Positions 1 to 12,530 of a stretch of DNA of 64,000 nt are shown here, in pieces; within the stretch, counting starts at the first letter, position 1; the number at the start of each line of letters is the position of its first letter. The stretch is taken from the NCBI GenBank assembly GCA_026018925.1, contig JAKSZU010000018.1, forward strand, positions 30,628,452 to 30,692,451. The letters are read 5' to 3'. The notes beneath the pieces are model-generated. The model worked only from the letters and a program-made list of their open reading frames with translations, did no database searches and had not been told where the DNA came from. A program made the position numbers and the translations under genes. Source of the DNA: Tupaia tana. Taxonomy: Eukaryota > Chordata > Mammalia > Scandentia > Tupaiidae.

Positions 1-1294
<1,294 letters not shown>

Positions 1295-1544
1295 CTAGCA
1301 AGATCCCAGCAGCGGAAAGTCGCGGCAGCGGGCGGGGGTCTCGGGGTGTCGAGACGAGGGTGGCCGGGGTCTGGGGCTCCGGAGCCGAGGAAGGAGGCGC
1401 CCGCGGGCCGAGGAGGCGCGGGCTGCAGGCACTGAGGCTTGTGCACGACCCAAAATAAATAAAATAATAGTCGAAGCTGGAACCGCAGCCGGAGCCGGCG
1501 GAGGGTGGGGTGGGGGGCAGGGTGGGTCCTTCTGCCGCGGCTGC

Positions 1545-1597
1545 CGGAGGAGGAGGAGGCGGAGGAGGAGGAGGCGGAGGCGGTGGCGGCGGCGGCG
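1545..1597. repeat. GGA/GGC trinucleotide repeat in the 5' leader
   Basis: About 17 imperfect GGA and GGC units on the plus strand, hence TCC and GCC units in the GNAO1 transcript. Such a run could form G-quadruplex-like structure on the template strand and is likely length-polymorphic. Confidence 0.85.
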
Positions 1598-1630
1598 CGG
1601 GGTGTGGAGGGAGTGAGTTAGGGGGTGCTG

Positions 1631-1645
1631 CTAGTGCATGTGCAT
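1631..1645 (-). promoter_or_regulatory. Four-codon upstream ORF (MHMH-stop) in the GNAO1 leader
   Basis: On the minus strand ATG CAC ATG CAC TAG runs from 1645 to 1631, giving two nested starts and one stop. It begins 528 nt upstream of the GNAO1 ATG and counts only if transcription starts upstream of 1645. The context of the first ATG is weak. Confidence 0.45.
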
Positions 1646-1740
1646 CGCCGGTCCTCGGCCGTCGGTGCGTCCGCAGCGGCTTCGCCGACCCCCACGCGCT
1701 GGGCAGGGCTGGGCAGGGGGCCGGGCCGGGGGGCAGGTCT

Positions 1741-1779
1741 CTAGCGGGAGGCGGCGTCGCTGTCTCTCAGAGCTCGCAT
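1741..1779 (-). promoter_or_regulatory. Twelve-codon upstream ORF in the GNAO1 leader
   Basis: An ATG at 1779 reads MRALRDSDAASR and stops at 1741, well before the main start codon. It applies only to transcripts that begin upstream of 1779. No other ATG occurs in the minus direction from here up to about 2040. Confidence 0.4.
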
Positions 1780-1844
1780 CGCTCGGTGGAGCCTACCGGA
1801 GAAAGAGGGAGAGCGCCAGGGAGTCGCGGCCAGCCGGGAGCTCA

Positions 1845-1915
1845 AGGGAGAGGGGAGAGAGAGAGAGAGAGCAAAAAGAGAGAGAGAGCGCGGCAGGGAG
1901 GGAGGGGGAAAAAAT
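1845..1915. repeat. GA-rich (polypurine) tract
   Basis: Plus strand is almost pure purine (GAGAGA runs interrupted by gcaaaaag and gcgcggc). On the GNAO1 strand it is CT-rich, as often seen near initiators of TATA-less promoters. Confidence 0.7.
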
Positions 1916-2030
1916 GAAGGGAGAACGAGCGAGCGGGCGAGCGCGCGCGCGAGAGCCGGCGGGGGAGGGGGCGAGCACAGCGCGCGAGTGCGCCAGCGGC
2001 TCTGCGCACCCGGCCCTGAGAGCAACCCGC

Positions 2031-2038
2031 TGACGTCA
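2031..2038. promoter_or_regulatory. Consensus cAMP response element TGACGTCA
   Basis: The perfect 8-bp CREB/ATF palindrome sits inside gctgacgtcagc, about 915 bp upstream of the GNAO1 start codon and within the CpG island. A half-site (TGACG) lies at 2466-2470. CREB control of a gene in cAMP-linked signalling would make biological sense, but binding is not shown by sequence alone. Confidence 0.7.
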
Positions 2039-2913
2039 GCAGGGCCGCGCGCCGGGCTCCGGGGACTGGGAGGGCGGGAGGCGGGGGGCGGGGGAGGTGC
2101 GCGCCGGGCCCCGCGTCAGCGGGCAGAGGCGCGCACGGGCGCGCGCAGCGCAGCCTCCCCTCCCCCCGCGCCCCCGCCGGTCCGCGGCTCCCCCGGGTGG
2201 GCGCGTGCGGGGCCGAAGGGGGCGGGGCCAGGGGCCGGGCGCGCGCCGGGGCGCCCCACCCCGCCCCGCGCTCGGGCTGCGCGGGCCTCCTTGTCAATGG
2301 GAGCGCGGGCTGGGCGGACCGTGCGGCTCTCAGGTGGGCCCCTCGGCTCAAGCCCCAAGCTGTCACTTCTCTCCCGCTGGCTCTCCATCTTGTCTACGGC
2401 AGCCCTTGCTTTCTTGATTGCTCTCCAGCTGCTGGGGCCGTAGCGGCCGAGGCCGTTACCTCAGCTGACGTGAGGAGAGAGTGGGTCGGAATAAGCCCGC
2501 GCACCCGGTCATCCGCCTCTGGGGCCCGGGGGCAGATTCGGGTGCTCGCTGCCCGCACCCACATTTATTGAGCACCTAGTATGTGAGGGACGCGGCTGTG
2601 AGGAGGGAACGCGGCTGAGACAAAGCCAGGGCCTGTTGTCCTGAGCTCCTGAGTCCCCGGGCCGTCGTCGACCCTGCTCCGAGATCCCGGCCACAACGCT
2701 CAGAGCGGGGTACGGTTCCCACCCTGGAGAGGCCTTGGCGCCCAGAGGGGACCGACAGGTTTCACGGGTTCGGGAGCTGCGGGCAAAGGCTCGCGCCCTA
2801 AACAGTTTCAGCGCTTTTGCGAATGTTGGCCGGCTGGGCTTGGTTGGGGTCGTCTTTGAATTCGCTTGTCCTGCTGTTTCCGAAAACGCAAACACATAAA
2901 ATGAATTCCCTGT

Positions 2914-2915
<2 letters not shown>

Positions 2916-2955
<40 letters not shown>
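2916..2955. repeat. Pure T40 homopolymer without an attached SINE
   Basis: Forty consecutive T on the plus strand, at the outer edge of the CpG island. Other long T runs in this window are tails of minus-strand SINEs; this one is followed by ggtgagaggagaggtgttct with no SINE body. Confidence 0.9.
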
Positions 2956-2956
<1 letters not shown>

Positions 2957-2959
2957 GTG

Positions 2960-3760
2960 AGAGGAGAGGTGTTCTTCCTTTCTTCATCTCTTAAGACAGT
3001 TTCCCCCATCGCAAATGTCCAGAAACCCGGGTCAACTCCTCAGGGTAGAGTTAATCGAATACTGGGGAAACTAGGAGACCGTTGCCAAAGATCGGGCATG
3101 TTCTGGGTGGTCTCTGAGATGCTGAAGATACTTTTTCTTACTGCACAAAATAGTTTTACAATCAGTTCCACCAGACAGCCCCAGGGACCCTCCCAGAGAA
3201 AGGGGCCAATAGGCAAGGTTGCTTGGGGATAGGCGAGGCAAGCAGCCAGTGGAAAACGTTTTTTTTGGTTCTAACAGTTGGGCATTTCTGTGGTTCTGAA
3301 AGCAAACTTGTTTGTTTCGTTTCAACAATAGAAAAGAAACACTCCAGTTTTGGAAATGTTTCCCACCGGGGGGAAAAACATTCACAACCAAGGATAAAGA
3401 AGGCAGTAAAGGCCCACCCAGAAGAAAACATTTTTTCCCCGGAATTTTTTAATTTGGTATTTCCCAGTGTGGGTTTGCCTTATTCTACAAATAGTTGTCT
3501 TTGTCATATTGTATGTTAATGTGATTTGAATATTTAAAAACAAATCACATTTTACATTAGAAAACTGACAAATGAACCCTATAAAGAATTCTTTTATAAA
3601 GTAAATAACTATATCCCTTTCCCCCTACATCACATTCTCCTGTGTGTGTGTATTGCAAGAGGTGTTAGGGGATAAATCTGGTTTGGCTTAAAATCAGGGT
3701 ATTACTAAAAATCAACCTTCTAGATCCCAAATAGGGCTTAGGTATCCAACATTCTATAAT
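2960..3760. other. Unique upstream sequence, no feature recognised
   Basis: Mixed-composition sequence between the island shore and an exon-like block. It carries no recognisable repeat and no convincing coding frame. Confidence 0.5.
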
Positions 3761-3776
3761 TTTTTTTTCTCTCTAG

Positions 3777-3884
3777 AGGTTGCTAGAACACTTACGCAGA
3801 TCTATCAGATGTAAGGAAAAAAACCCCAGCAACCTTGCCTGTGTTCTACTATCCCTGCAGGACTGCATTTGAAAGACAGAAGAG
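3777..3884 (+). other. Exon-like block with consensus acceptor and donor
   Basis: A pyrimidine tract (tttttttttctctctag, ending 3776) precedes a 108-nt block ending AGAG, followed by GTAAGA at 3885-3890. Both sites are close to consensus for plus-strand splicing. The block could be an exon of a divergent noncoding transcript from the GNAO1 island. It has no recognisable protein and may be chance. Confidence 0.25.
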
Positions 3885-4221
3885 GTAAGAATATAATCAT
3901 TGTATTGCAGATGATGCTCTTTCATATTAAGTTACATTAATTTTAAGATCTTAGGCTCTTGGGGCACTCTGATTTGTATGGTTGATTGAAACTATCCCTG
4001 ACTTTAAAGCATATTTATTTATTCCCTCTTGGTATCAGAATTAGTACAGTAGGGGCACAAACCTGTGTTCTGTGTTTTCCTTTCTTTGTTCAGTACTTTT
4101 TAAGCACCTACCTGCCATGTATAGGGTGATGGTCTAGGTGTTACAGATGATATCTTTTAGGTTTGTCTACCCTGATTTCTTTTTCTAGGTCACTTTGCAT
4201 CTTTATAGCTGGGCTTCATAA

Positions 4222-4490
4222 AAGACTAATAATAATCCGCTTCATCTGTATAGTGCTTTAGAGCTTACAGAGCACTTTTACAAAAATTATCTCATGTGAT
4301 CCTCCCACATAAACCTCAGTTAGGCGGTATGGTGTGGGAAGTACCATGACTGAGTAGAAAGAACCTGGGTCACAAAAACAGACTGACCTGGGTACCCATT
4401 TTACAGTTGAAGAAGCTGAGCCTTTCAGGACCCGAATAACTTATTCAAGGTCATGAAGTCATTAAGAAGTAAGCCAGAACTCCGTTTACA
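4222..4490 (-). repeat. MIR SINE, antisense
   Basis: Shows the reverse-complement MIR landmarks: a tatctcatgtgatcctc-like segment, ccattttacagttgaagaa, and a caaggtcatgaagtcattaa-like segment. A private insertion is visible in the middle. Typical degraded ancient mammalian SINE. Confidence 0.8.
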
Positions 4491-4936
4491 GGTTTGTGGG
4501 CTCTCTGAGAAATAGCATATTATATACATATAGCATATTATATACATATATAAAGCCTGTTTCCCAGACTCACAGCTTACAACCCCAGAATGTACTCATA
4601 TTTTGGTTCCTCCAAAAGAAGTGAGGATGAGAATATCTCAGTTCTCTGTGATTTATTAGTAATTAGATATACCACAAGGGTTTAATTTGTCCACAGTTAA
4701 TTCCCAGGAGAATTAATGCCCATGAGGAAATTACAATCCTAACATAGAAAGTAGGGGAAATTTATACCAAGGACAGATTCCATTTGGTTTTATTTTATAT
4801 GATCTTCAGAATTATATTTCTTTGATTATTGCTGCTGGCCAGAGAATAACTCTCACCCCATCCTCAACCATCCCCCTACACATACACTGTTCAGCATATT
4901 TTCAACATTAAAAGTAGGTAATTAGAATGTTTTTGA

Positions 4937-5143
4937 CCATGGTTCAAGTCCTGGACTGGGCAGCTTAAATTAATGCCGGGTGCATATGTGTGTACGCCCA
5001 AGATCCCAAGAGGAGAATGGAGGAGAAGGGATTGTGGTGTGGCCATCCCCCCTGGGGAGGGGCTTGATTTCTTGCTCTGTCTTTCTCTGTCCTTCTAGTG
5101 AGTACATGTGCCCTGTAGGAAAAACCTCTCTTAAAAAAAAAAA
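4937..5143 (+). mobile_element. SINE-A, head-truncated
   Basis: Starts inside the tRNA-like B-box region (ggttcaagtcctggac) and continues through the SINE-A body to an A-run at 5133-5143. Imperfect flanking repeat agaatgttttt / agaatatttt. Confidence 0.85.
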
Positions 5144-5489
5144 GAATATTTTGCTCTCTAAAAGAAACAACAACAAAACCTATATTAAGTTGCTTTTCAC
5201 TGCATGTGGCTTCTAGTTCTGGAGACATTAATTCATAATATAGCAACGTCTCCCAGTTCTGACTTACCAAATGTGGGCTCTAATTAGGTGAACTGAATTT
5301 CCCTATTTGTTCCTTTTATATAATTCTTTTAATTAAATATGCATGTGTTGACAATCTACTATATTTCATATATTGATTTAGACTGTCAGGGAAGTTTGGA
5401 TGTGAGAGCTTGACATCTTGAAATCTCTGAAATACTTCCTCAAAATCATTCACATTAGAATCAGTCTAGGGTACTTGTTATAAATATAG
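5144..5489. other. No feature recognised
   Basis: AT-rich sequence without a repeat or coding frame I can identify. Confidence 0.5.
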
Positions 5490-5490
5490 T

Positions 5491-5735
5491 TATCCAGGTC
5501 ACCTGATGGTTAAGGGAGTTCGAGTCCTGGACCCTGCAGATGGAGAAATCATACTAGTTGTATGTGTCCATGTATCCAAAACCTGGAAAAGTAGGGAGAG
5601 ATGAAAGAGAAGGAATTGTGACCATTCCCCAGGGTGAGAGATGGAAGAGAAGGGATTGTGACCATTTCCCAGGGTGTGGGGAGTGCTTTCTTCTCTCTCT
5701 CTCTCTCTCTCTCTCTCTGACAAAGCATAAAGAAA
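5491..5735 (+). mobile_element. Divergent SINE-A-like copy with internal duplication and CT run
   Basis: Has the head motif gttcgagtcctggac, then two tandem copies of the gagaagggattgtgaccatt module (about 5599 and 5650), then a (CT)n run at 5692-5718. The duplication makes it atypical. Confidence 0.7.
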
Positions 5736-5739
5736 AAAT

Positions 5740-6407
5740 ATCAGTTATCTTCTATGAAGTCATATTTTTCTAAAATTTGCATTAATAACTATTTCTCACA
5801 TGATTTTTCTATACACAAAGTATTAGTCTTAAACAAAATCTGAGTGTACCAACTAATTCTTCTAGAAGTTTACTTTCTTAAAGTCCAGATAGCTCATGTT
5901 TCTAAATTCAACTTTATGTTTACTAAGTTTTTGTATTTCTGAAAAAGGAAAAAATTATAAAAATTACTATTTCTTATGAATACTACCGTCATTGGAAGAA
6001 AATAGGCTGGGATGCGTGGTTCATGAGCTAAAAAAAAACCCCAAAAAAACCTAAACTAAATGTCAAGTGAATTTCGCATTTTAGGGAGAATAGTAGCTCA
6101 CTAGGGTTAAGTTTATGCACTAAGTGCTCTCCTTAGAATAGCAATAGATCATAACCTAACTTACTATTGAATATAATTTAGAAGAATGTCTGGGTTAGGC
6201 AGATGACTTCTTGTTTTCTGATAAATATGTGGCATTAATGAGGGAAGACACTGAGCAATTTTTTTAAAAAATATCCCTAAAAGGCAAGCATTCTCTTCAG
6301 CTTTTCCCTGACTATATTTTGTGTATTTAGACCTACCACAGAGATGGTTATATGTTATTGTGCATAAGCAATACCTGAGATACTTTTAAAAATACATATT
6401 CCAAGGT
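5740..6407. other. No feature recognised
   Basis: AT-rich sequence; nothing identifiable. Confidence 0.5.
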
Positions 6408-6420
6408 CCCATCCCTAGAA

Positions 6421-6685
6421 TTTTTTTTTTTTTTTGAGAGATTTTCGCTATAGGGCATGTGTGCTCACCGAAGAGACAAAGAGACAGAGAGACAGAAAGT
6501 GAGAAATCACCCCTCAGGGAAAGTTAACCATGCCGCAATCCCTTCTCCTTCATTCTCCTCTTGGGATTTTGGGCATGCATGCACACGTGCCTGGCGTGAG
6601 TTTTAAACCACTGGGTTTAGGACTCAAACTATAATTGATTATGTGGGATTCCGGTGACATAACCATTACGCCATCTGCTGATCTC
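6421..6685 (-). mobile_element. SINE-A
   Basis: T-run at 6421-6435 (tail), SINE-A body in reverse, tRNA-like head to about 6685. Flanked by cccatccctagaa (6408) and cccatccctagga, a target-site duplication with one mismatch. Confidence 0.93.
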
Positions 6686-6699
6686 CCATCCCTAGGATT

Positions 6700-9040
6700 T
6701 CTGAGTTAATAAGTCTGAGAAGAAGCTTGGGTGTCTAAATTTTTTAAATCATACCTTCTCTCCAGATGAATACTGATGTACTTTGGTAAACATAGTGCTG
6801 GACTGTAAACTTGGATGAGATGAGGGAGTTGTCTTATTACTTTGAGATATATGTATCCCAAAAGACCAAGCATGGCCTGCTACCCATGAATAGTCTGTTT
6901 TAATATTTGTTAACTAAATTCATCCTGTCTATAGACAAGGGCCAAATAAGGTAATGTACCATAACTCTTCCCACATCTGAGACTATTTTATTTTATAGAA
7001 ATTTTGTTACTCAATTAATGGACCTGTTTAAGACTGGATGAGTTAAAAAAGTAAGGAGTTTTATTCAACTAAAGTTTGAAAAATAACATGATACTTGTTT
7101 TAAACAAATGGAGACTCATTGACTTATAGGAGCTTGTATAAAGGAGAAGAGTATGTGCCAAATGTACTTGATATTCCCATTAGGAAATTCCGTGTTAAAT
7201 TTTGTGTCCCATTTTGTTATTCTGTAGAGTTCATGAAAAAACAAACAAACAAACAAAAACTTAGTTTCATTATTTATAATTGTTAAGGAAAAAAGATTGT
7301 TAAGGATGAGGTTTTATTTTACCATAATAAAGGTTTTGTGTACTTTTAAATGAAGGGACTTACATGAAGGAGCAAATTAAGGCTTGTGGGTAATTGAACT
7401 GAGCTCTTACATGATTGAAGTCCATTATATGGTCACTGTTGACAACATCATTTGTTAAGTGTTCTTTGATGTTTCAAGAACCCCAAAGAGGGTGTGCTTT
7501 ATGATTTTTCTCAATTTAGGATAGCATCAGAATCCCACAGGGATACATTTGGCTTGAATAGAGTAGAAAGTTGAAGGGGGCCAGGACTAGTGCTTTCACA
7601 TTGATAATAAGATTGACCAAGAGCTGAATTGAGGTTGAAAGCTTGGCTTAATTATAAAAGAGTAACCTAATCACCATAGTTTCCTGTTGGAATTTTCTTG
7701 GAAAATCTTTCATCAGAAAGTTAGATTCTTATTTGTTATGATAGAAATAATAGCACTTTTCAACTATTTCAGCCTACAGTACCTGGGTTGGAGTTGACAG
7801 ATAAGATTAGCAGGTACATATTTATAAAGTATTTATTTAATACTTACATGTCCTCCAGAAAACAGATTTCCTGACTCAACGGTTTCTTGCATTATTTATC
7901 ATATTTTTTATCTCCATGGAGCCTTTCAGACTTGCAGCTCAAACACATTTTAGACATTATCTCATTAGTCTTCTGTAAGTTTCAAGGTCCAAAGTCTTAT
8001 TACCATGCTGCTCTTTACAAATAGAACTGTTTTTATTTGTTCTTGTCAGTTGTATTTGTAAAAGCAAAAAGGCGAATTTTATCTGAATCCAGTTAAAATC
8101 AATTTGAATTAGCAGTAACAAGTATGACTGGGACGGAAAGGGGAAGCCTATCAATTAGTTCAAACTCAGAACTGCGTTGAGGATGATTGGCCAACTAAAT
8201 TTATTTAATTTGTGACCTATTAACATCCTCCAAAGTACATGTGATTTGGGGTATTCCCAAAGTCTGCCAAATACCGAGAACATGGTGTTCCAGTGGGGTA
8301 TCATGGTTCTTCAGTTGAGCTGACATTTAGATGTGTTATCTTTTCCCCAAAGGCCTGCAAAACCCTGACCTCTGTGACAGAGAAAAACATTTTTATAAAA
8401 TTCCTATGTGTGTGATGGAGTACATCTATAAAATTGAAAAGGGACACTTCAGACAGAGACACATTTTTATCCAGATACCTATCCCATAGGACTTTTAGCT
8501 AGAATCATTCAGAGCTTGAAGTAAATGGAAAGGAACTATGCTTAGTTTCCTTTTAAGCTGTCCCTGAAGCCTACTGTTTTTCCCTCTGACTGCTGTGGCT
8601 TTTTGGAGAGGGCTAAGAGAAGACAAAGAACTTTGAGTTAGTTATATCCAATATAAATGAAAAACAGTACTGTCCCTGATGATCAAAGACAGGACATATA
8701 CTGATCTCAATAAAAGTGCTAAATGTAATGACTCTGAAATTAATGAAGTAGATACACAAAGGCAATTTTTAATAAAAAAACAAAACCAAAATCAATGTTG
8801 AGATTGAAAGAAGGGATGAATGGGGCATTGAAAGAAAAAGTGCATATTTGGGGACTGCTCAGTTTGATCATACTTTCACTGATTTACCATCTCTCCTTCT
8901 GTTCTAGGAAAGGAGTGATACCTATTATCTGCCTCTCCTAATTATATTCTACTCATATACTTGAATTCATCTTCTATAAGCATTTCACCAGCAATAAAAC
9001 AGTGATAAGAATGATATTTTTCCTATAGTTATCTTCATTT
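6700..9040. other. 2.3 kb without recognisable elements
   Basis: AT-rich intergenic sequence. No SINE, L1 or coding frame recognised. A (CAAA)n-like run lies at about 7239-7258. Confidence 0.5.
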
Positions 9041-9049
9041 ACTTAATAT

Positions 9050-9385
9050 ATGATTTATTTAATATTTATTGTGTGCTTACATGTGCCAGTCACTGTATTA
9101 GATGCTGAGAATGCAGTGTTGAATAGAACACACTGGTTCCCTGCCATCATGATACATATAGTCTCTGACCTTTGAATTGTAGCAATCTCTCACATAGTAC
9201 TTAATTCAATTCTTATAAAAGCTCCTTGAAATAGCCAGGATTTCTTTTTTTATTTCATGCATAATGAAATTAAGCTTAAGGAAGACGAAGTGATTTATCC
9301 AGGATCACACAGCTTGTAAGTTGTGTAATCAGGATGAACACCAGAATTTTCTGAATTTCAAAATAGTGGGCTTTCTACTACATTA
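9050..9385 (-). repeat. MIR/L2-type ancient repeat, antisense
   Basis: Begins with a tattgtgtgcttacatgtgccagt-like segment and includes caggatcacacagcttgtaa and related MIR antisense landmarks. Highly diverged. Confidence 0.65.
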
Positions 9386-9430
9386 TGTCACTTCCCTAGG
9401 ATCCAAGATTCAAAGATTATATCTAACTGC

Positions 9431-9669
9431 TTTTTTTTTCCTATAGGATGTATGCAGTCACAAGAGAGAGCGAGAGAGAGAAAGTAAGGAATCAACCCCT
9501 ACTCAGAGTGATAGCCATACTGCAATCCCTTCTCCTCCATTCTCCTTTCAGGACTTTGGGCACGCATATGTACATGTTCAGCATAATTTTCAAGCCTCTG
9601 GGTCTAAGACTTGAACCATGAAGTCCATGAAGTGGGGTCCAGCCACCTTAACCTCTACTCCACCTACTA
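9431..9669 (-). mobile_element. SINE-A, diverged
   Basis: T-run, then a body with ccttctcctccattctcc and ttgggcacgcat motifs, and a degraded head ending near cctactag. Older than most copies. Confidence 0.85.
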
Positions 9670-10252
9670 GATTCCTAATTGCTATTTTAAATAGCATCAA
9701 GACCAAATATATCATTCATATTTTAGTGAGTCTTTATTCAGTAGTTCTTCTCCCCCGTTGTCTTCATTTATTGATCTTCATAAGGAACTTTATACTAGAA
9801 ATTTATGATCCCATGATATCTATTCCAATGAACTATTTCTAACTCTTAAAACAGAATAAGTTACCTTTTTAGTACATATTTATCTATGTTTTGCAGCACA
9901 TCCTCCCTCATAAAGATGAAAACCAGAAATTGGAAATAAATGAGATATAAATCTATTTAAGGAAGATATTGGGAACCTCAGTCCCAATAGGCTTAGACAA
10001 GTAATTTTCAAAACTAAAGGAAAGTAACGTCAAAAAAGATAGCAGAATGAACAGAACACTGGGCCAGAAAGAAGAAACAGGACTTTATTCATGCAACTTT
10101 GGGAGATTTAATTCCCTTTTTAGACCTAAATTTCTTCAATCAAGGAATTAAATTTTAGGAACCTTCTGTGTTCTACCTTGTAATTCTAAATCTGAGTTGA
10201 GTGGACAGAGAACCTGGAGAGTAACATAATGAGAGACTATAAAAGGCAGATT
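9670..10252. other. No feature recognised
   Basis: AT-rich; no identifiable repeat or gene. Confidence 0.5.
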
Positions 10253-10522
10253 GGCCAGCCAGTGGCATGGTGGTTAAGGCAGCTGGATCTCATATGGCCG
10301 ACTGCATGGCTTGAGTCCTGGGCTTGGTAGCTTGAAAACACGCTAGACATATGTGCATGTGAGTCCGATACCTAGAGAGGAGGACAGAGGAGGAGGGATT
10401 GGGGCATGGGCATCTGTTGGGAATGCTTTCTCACTTTCCGTCTTTCTCTTTCTCTCTCTCTGTCTCTCCAGCGAGTGCACACACATTATGGCAATAAATA
10501 AATAAATAAATAAATAAATAAA
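10253..10522 (+). mobile_element. SINE-A relative with (AATA)n tail
   Basis: Head ggccagccagtggcatggtg with tRNA-like A and B boxes, SINE-A body, pyrimidine-rich 3' part, then (AATA)n at 10492-10522. Confidence 0.88.
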
Positions 10523-10685
10523 TGCAGAGTTATAGTGCCCCATTTAGAGGACAAAGCAAGAAAATATTACAAATCTTATTTTCCAACTGTTGATTCTGGA
10601 TACATGTCAAAATGCTTCCCTTTACTTTTTTCCCTCTCTTTAAGTCAAGAATGAATTTTTTATATTTCCTTTTTTTAAAGGAATT

Positions 10686-10857
10686 ATTTTTATTTAACTT
10701 TATTTATTTATTTATATTTTTTAATTTGACCAGAGAGGGACAGATAGAGTGAGAGAGAGAGGGAAAGTGAGAAAGCAAGCTGCCAGGTCCTGGACTTGAA
10801 CTGTGGTCAGCCATGTGGGAATCCAGTGATCTTAACCACCACACTACCTGCTAGCCC
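10686..10857 (-). mobile_element. SINE-B (short form)
   Basis: (ATTT)n tail, tttgaccagagagggacaga, a GA-rich stretch and then the tRNA-like head in reverse. Lacks the central SINE-A module. Confidence 0.85.
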
Positions 10858-10871
10858 CGAATCTTTTATTT

Positions 10872-11121
10872 ATTTTATTTTTTTTTTGAGAGGTTTTTGC
10901 TATAGGGTGTATGTGTGAGAGACAGAGAGACAGAAAGCGAGAAATCACCCTCCAGAGGGGGTGGCCATGCCGCAATCCCTTCTCCTCCATTCTCCTCTCG
11001 GGATCTTGGGCATGCACGCACACATGCCTGGCGTGAGTTTAAGCCACTGTGTCCGAGACTCGAAATGCGTTCTACTACGTGGGTGTCCAGTGACATAGCC
11101 ATTATGCCTACTGCTGGTTCC
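10872..11121 (-). mobile_element. SINE-A
   Basis: T-run, full SINE-A body and head. Imperfect duplication cgaatcttttat / cgaaccttttat. It sits directly next to the SINE-B on its left. Confidence 0.93.
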
Positions 11122-11129
11122 CCGAACCT

Positions 11130-12335
11130 TTTATACTTCTATGGCACTTGCTTTAGAAATATAACACCTTTGTAAACGTACCAAACTAATATGAAAAGAC
11201 TGTAACTTGACTGATTTTCCAATTTAGAGATGACTGGTGACTACTGGAGAGACTGGAACTTGTTTAATCCACAGCAAACGCTTTTCTCCAGATTACCTAC
11301 TATTCCTTTTGGCACAGCAGGCAGGTAATGGCCCATAATCACTACCCAACTGATTCTGCAAGTATTTATTTGTGGGTGAATAGGATAAATGGGGAACATC
11401 CCAGGGGTATGGGAAAAGATAGCCAAGGGAGTCACACAGATCCAGGAGTGAGTCAGCCAGTGGTAAGGAACTAAAGGGGCAGGTGAGTTTGACAAGGAAT
11501 TTGCCTTTTTTCAGCAGTTTCCATTGGATTTTTTCAGCCCTGCATTTCTGGTAAACTTTTTTTTGGTCATTGTCTCTAACAGTACTGATTTTGCACTTAT
11601 TTTCCTGATTACTAGTTGCTCCCTTTCTACTTGATAAGGAGGTCCTTGTCATCCAGGGAATGGAAGAATTTAGCGTGATGATTCCACGACCTTAGAGATA
11701 CCAGTGCTTTAAGTATGAAGGAACCAAGGATTAATGGGTTATCAAATTAAGGATAAAATAAAAAATTAAGACTTTTAGAAATCCTGGAATATACATTATG
11801 AGTATGGTTATATTAGCGAGCATATTGGAATTCCAATCAGAGAACTTAACATCAAAGAACATACCTTTGCTCTACATCGAAGTCTGGTTCATGAATTTAC
11901 ATTTATGTTTTAGGTGAAAAATAAAAATACTTTATGTATATAAAAATCAATTTTTTTCTTTCACTATAAAAACAATGTGCTATTTTAAGGAAAAACAGAA
12001 GACATCTGGGTTCTCTACCTTAAAGTGACTTAAGGTGTGGCATTTCAGAATTCCTTAGGGGTGAAGACAACTTATTGTTGGCTCCAGTACCTAGCTGCCC
12101 CTGGTCCTCAGAGAACTACTCTATTTAAGAATCAGCTTTTTTCCCATCTAGCTGCCATCATTGTAACTGCTGAGAAAAACCACCATCTCCCCTGTGACAA
12201 TATCCTGAGGTTTACATCTGATACAGAAATCAGGTAGGGGCTGAGAAGTTGGGTCAGATAGGTCTTTTCAGCCCTTTCAGCAAGGCCACCTAACTCCTTT
12301 GGGCAGGTTAGCCCCCATCACAAGTGTTGCTTGAC
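11130..12335. other. No feature recognised
   Basis: Contains a minus-strand open frame of 119 codons at 11293-11652 that matches nothing I know. No repeats identified. Confidence 0.45.
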
Positions 12336-12530
12336 AGTGTCTCAAAAAATTAATAATAGAATTAGCATATGATCCAGCAATTCCTTTTTTTAGTATATAA
12401 CCAGAAGAATTAAAAGAGTCTTAAAGAGATGTTTGTGTACTTACGTTCATAGCAGCATTCACAACAGCTAAAACATGAAAGCTATCCAAGTATCCACCAA
12501 TAGATGAATGAATAATCTAAATGTAGTATA

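Noticed and set aside
1510..2443. Gly-, Pro-, Arg- and Ala-rich open frames on both strands of the CpG island
   Set aside because: High GC removes stop codons. The frames follow the GGA, GA and GC repeats and show no domain or codon pattern of a real protein.
11293..11652. 119-codon minus-strand frame
   Set aside because: No recognised domain and no promoter or splice signals. Kept only as unassigned sequence; a protein search would settle it.
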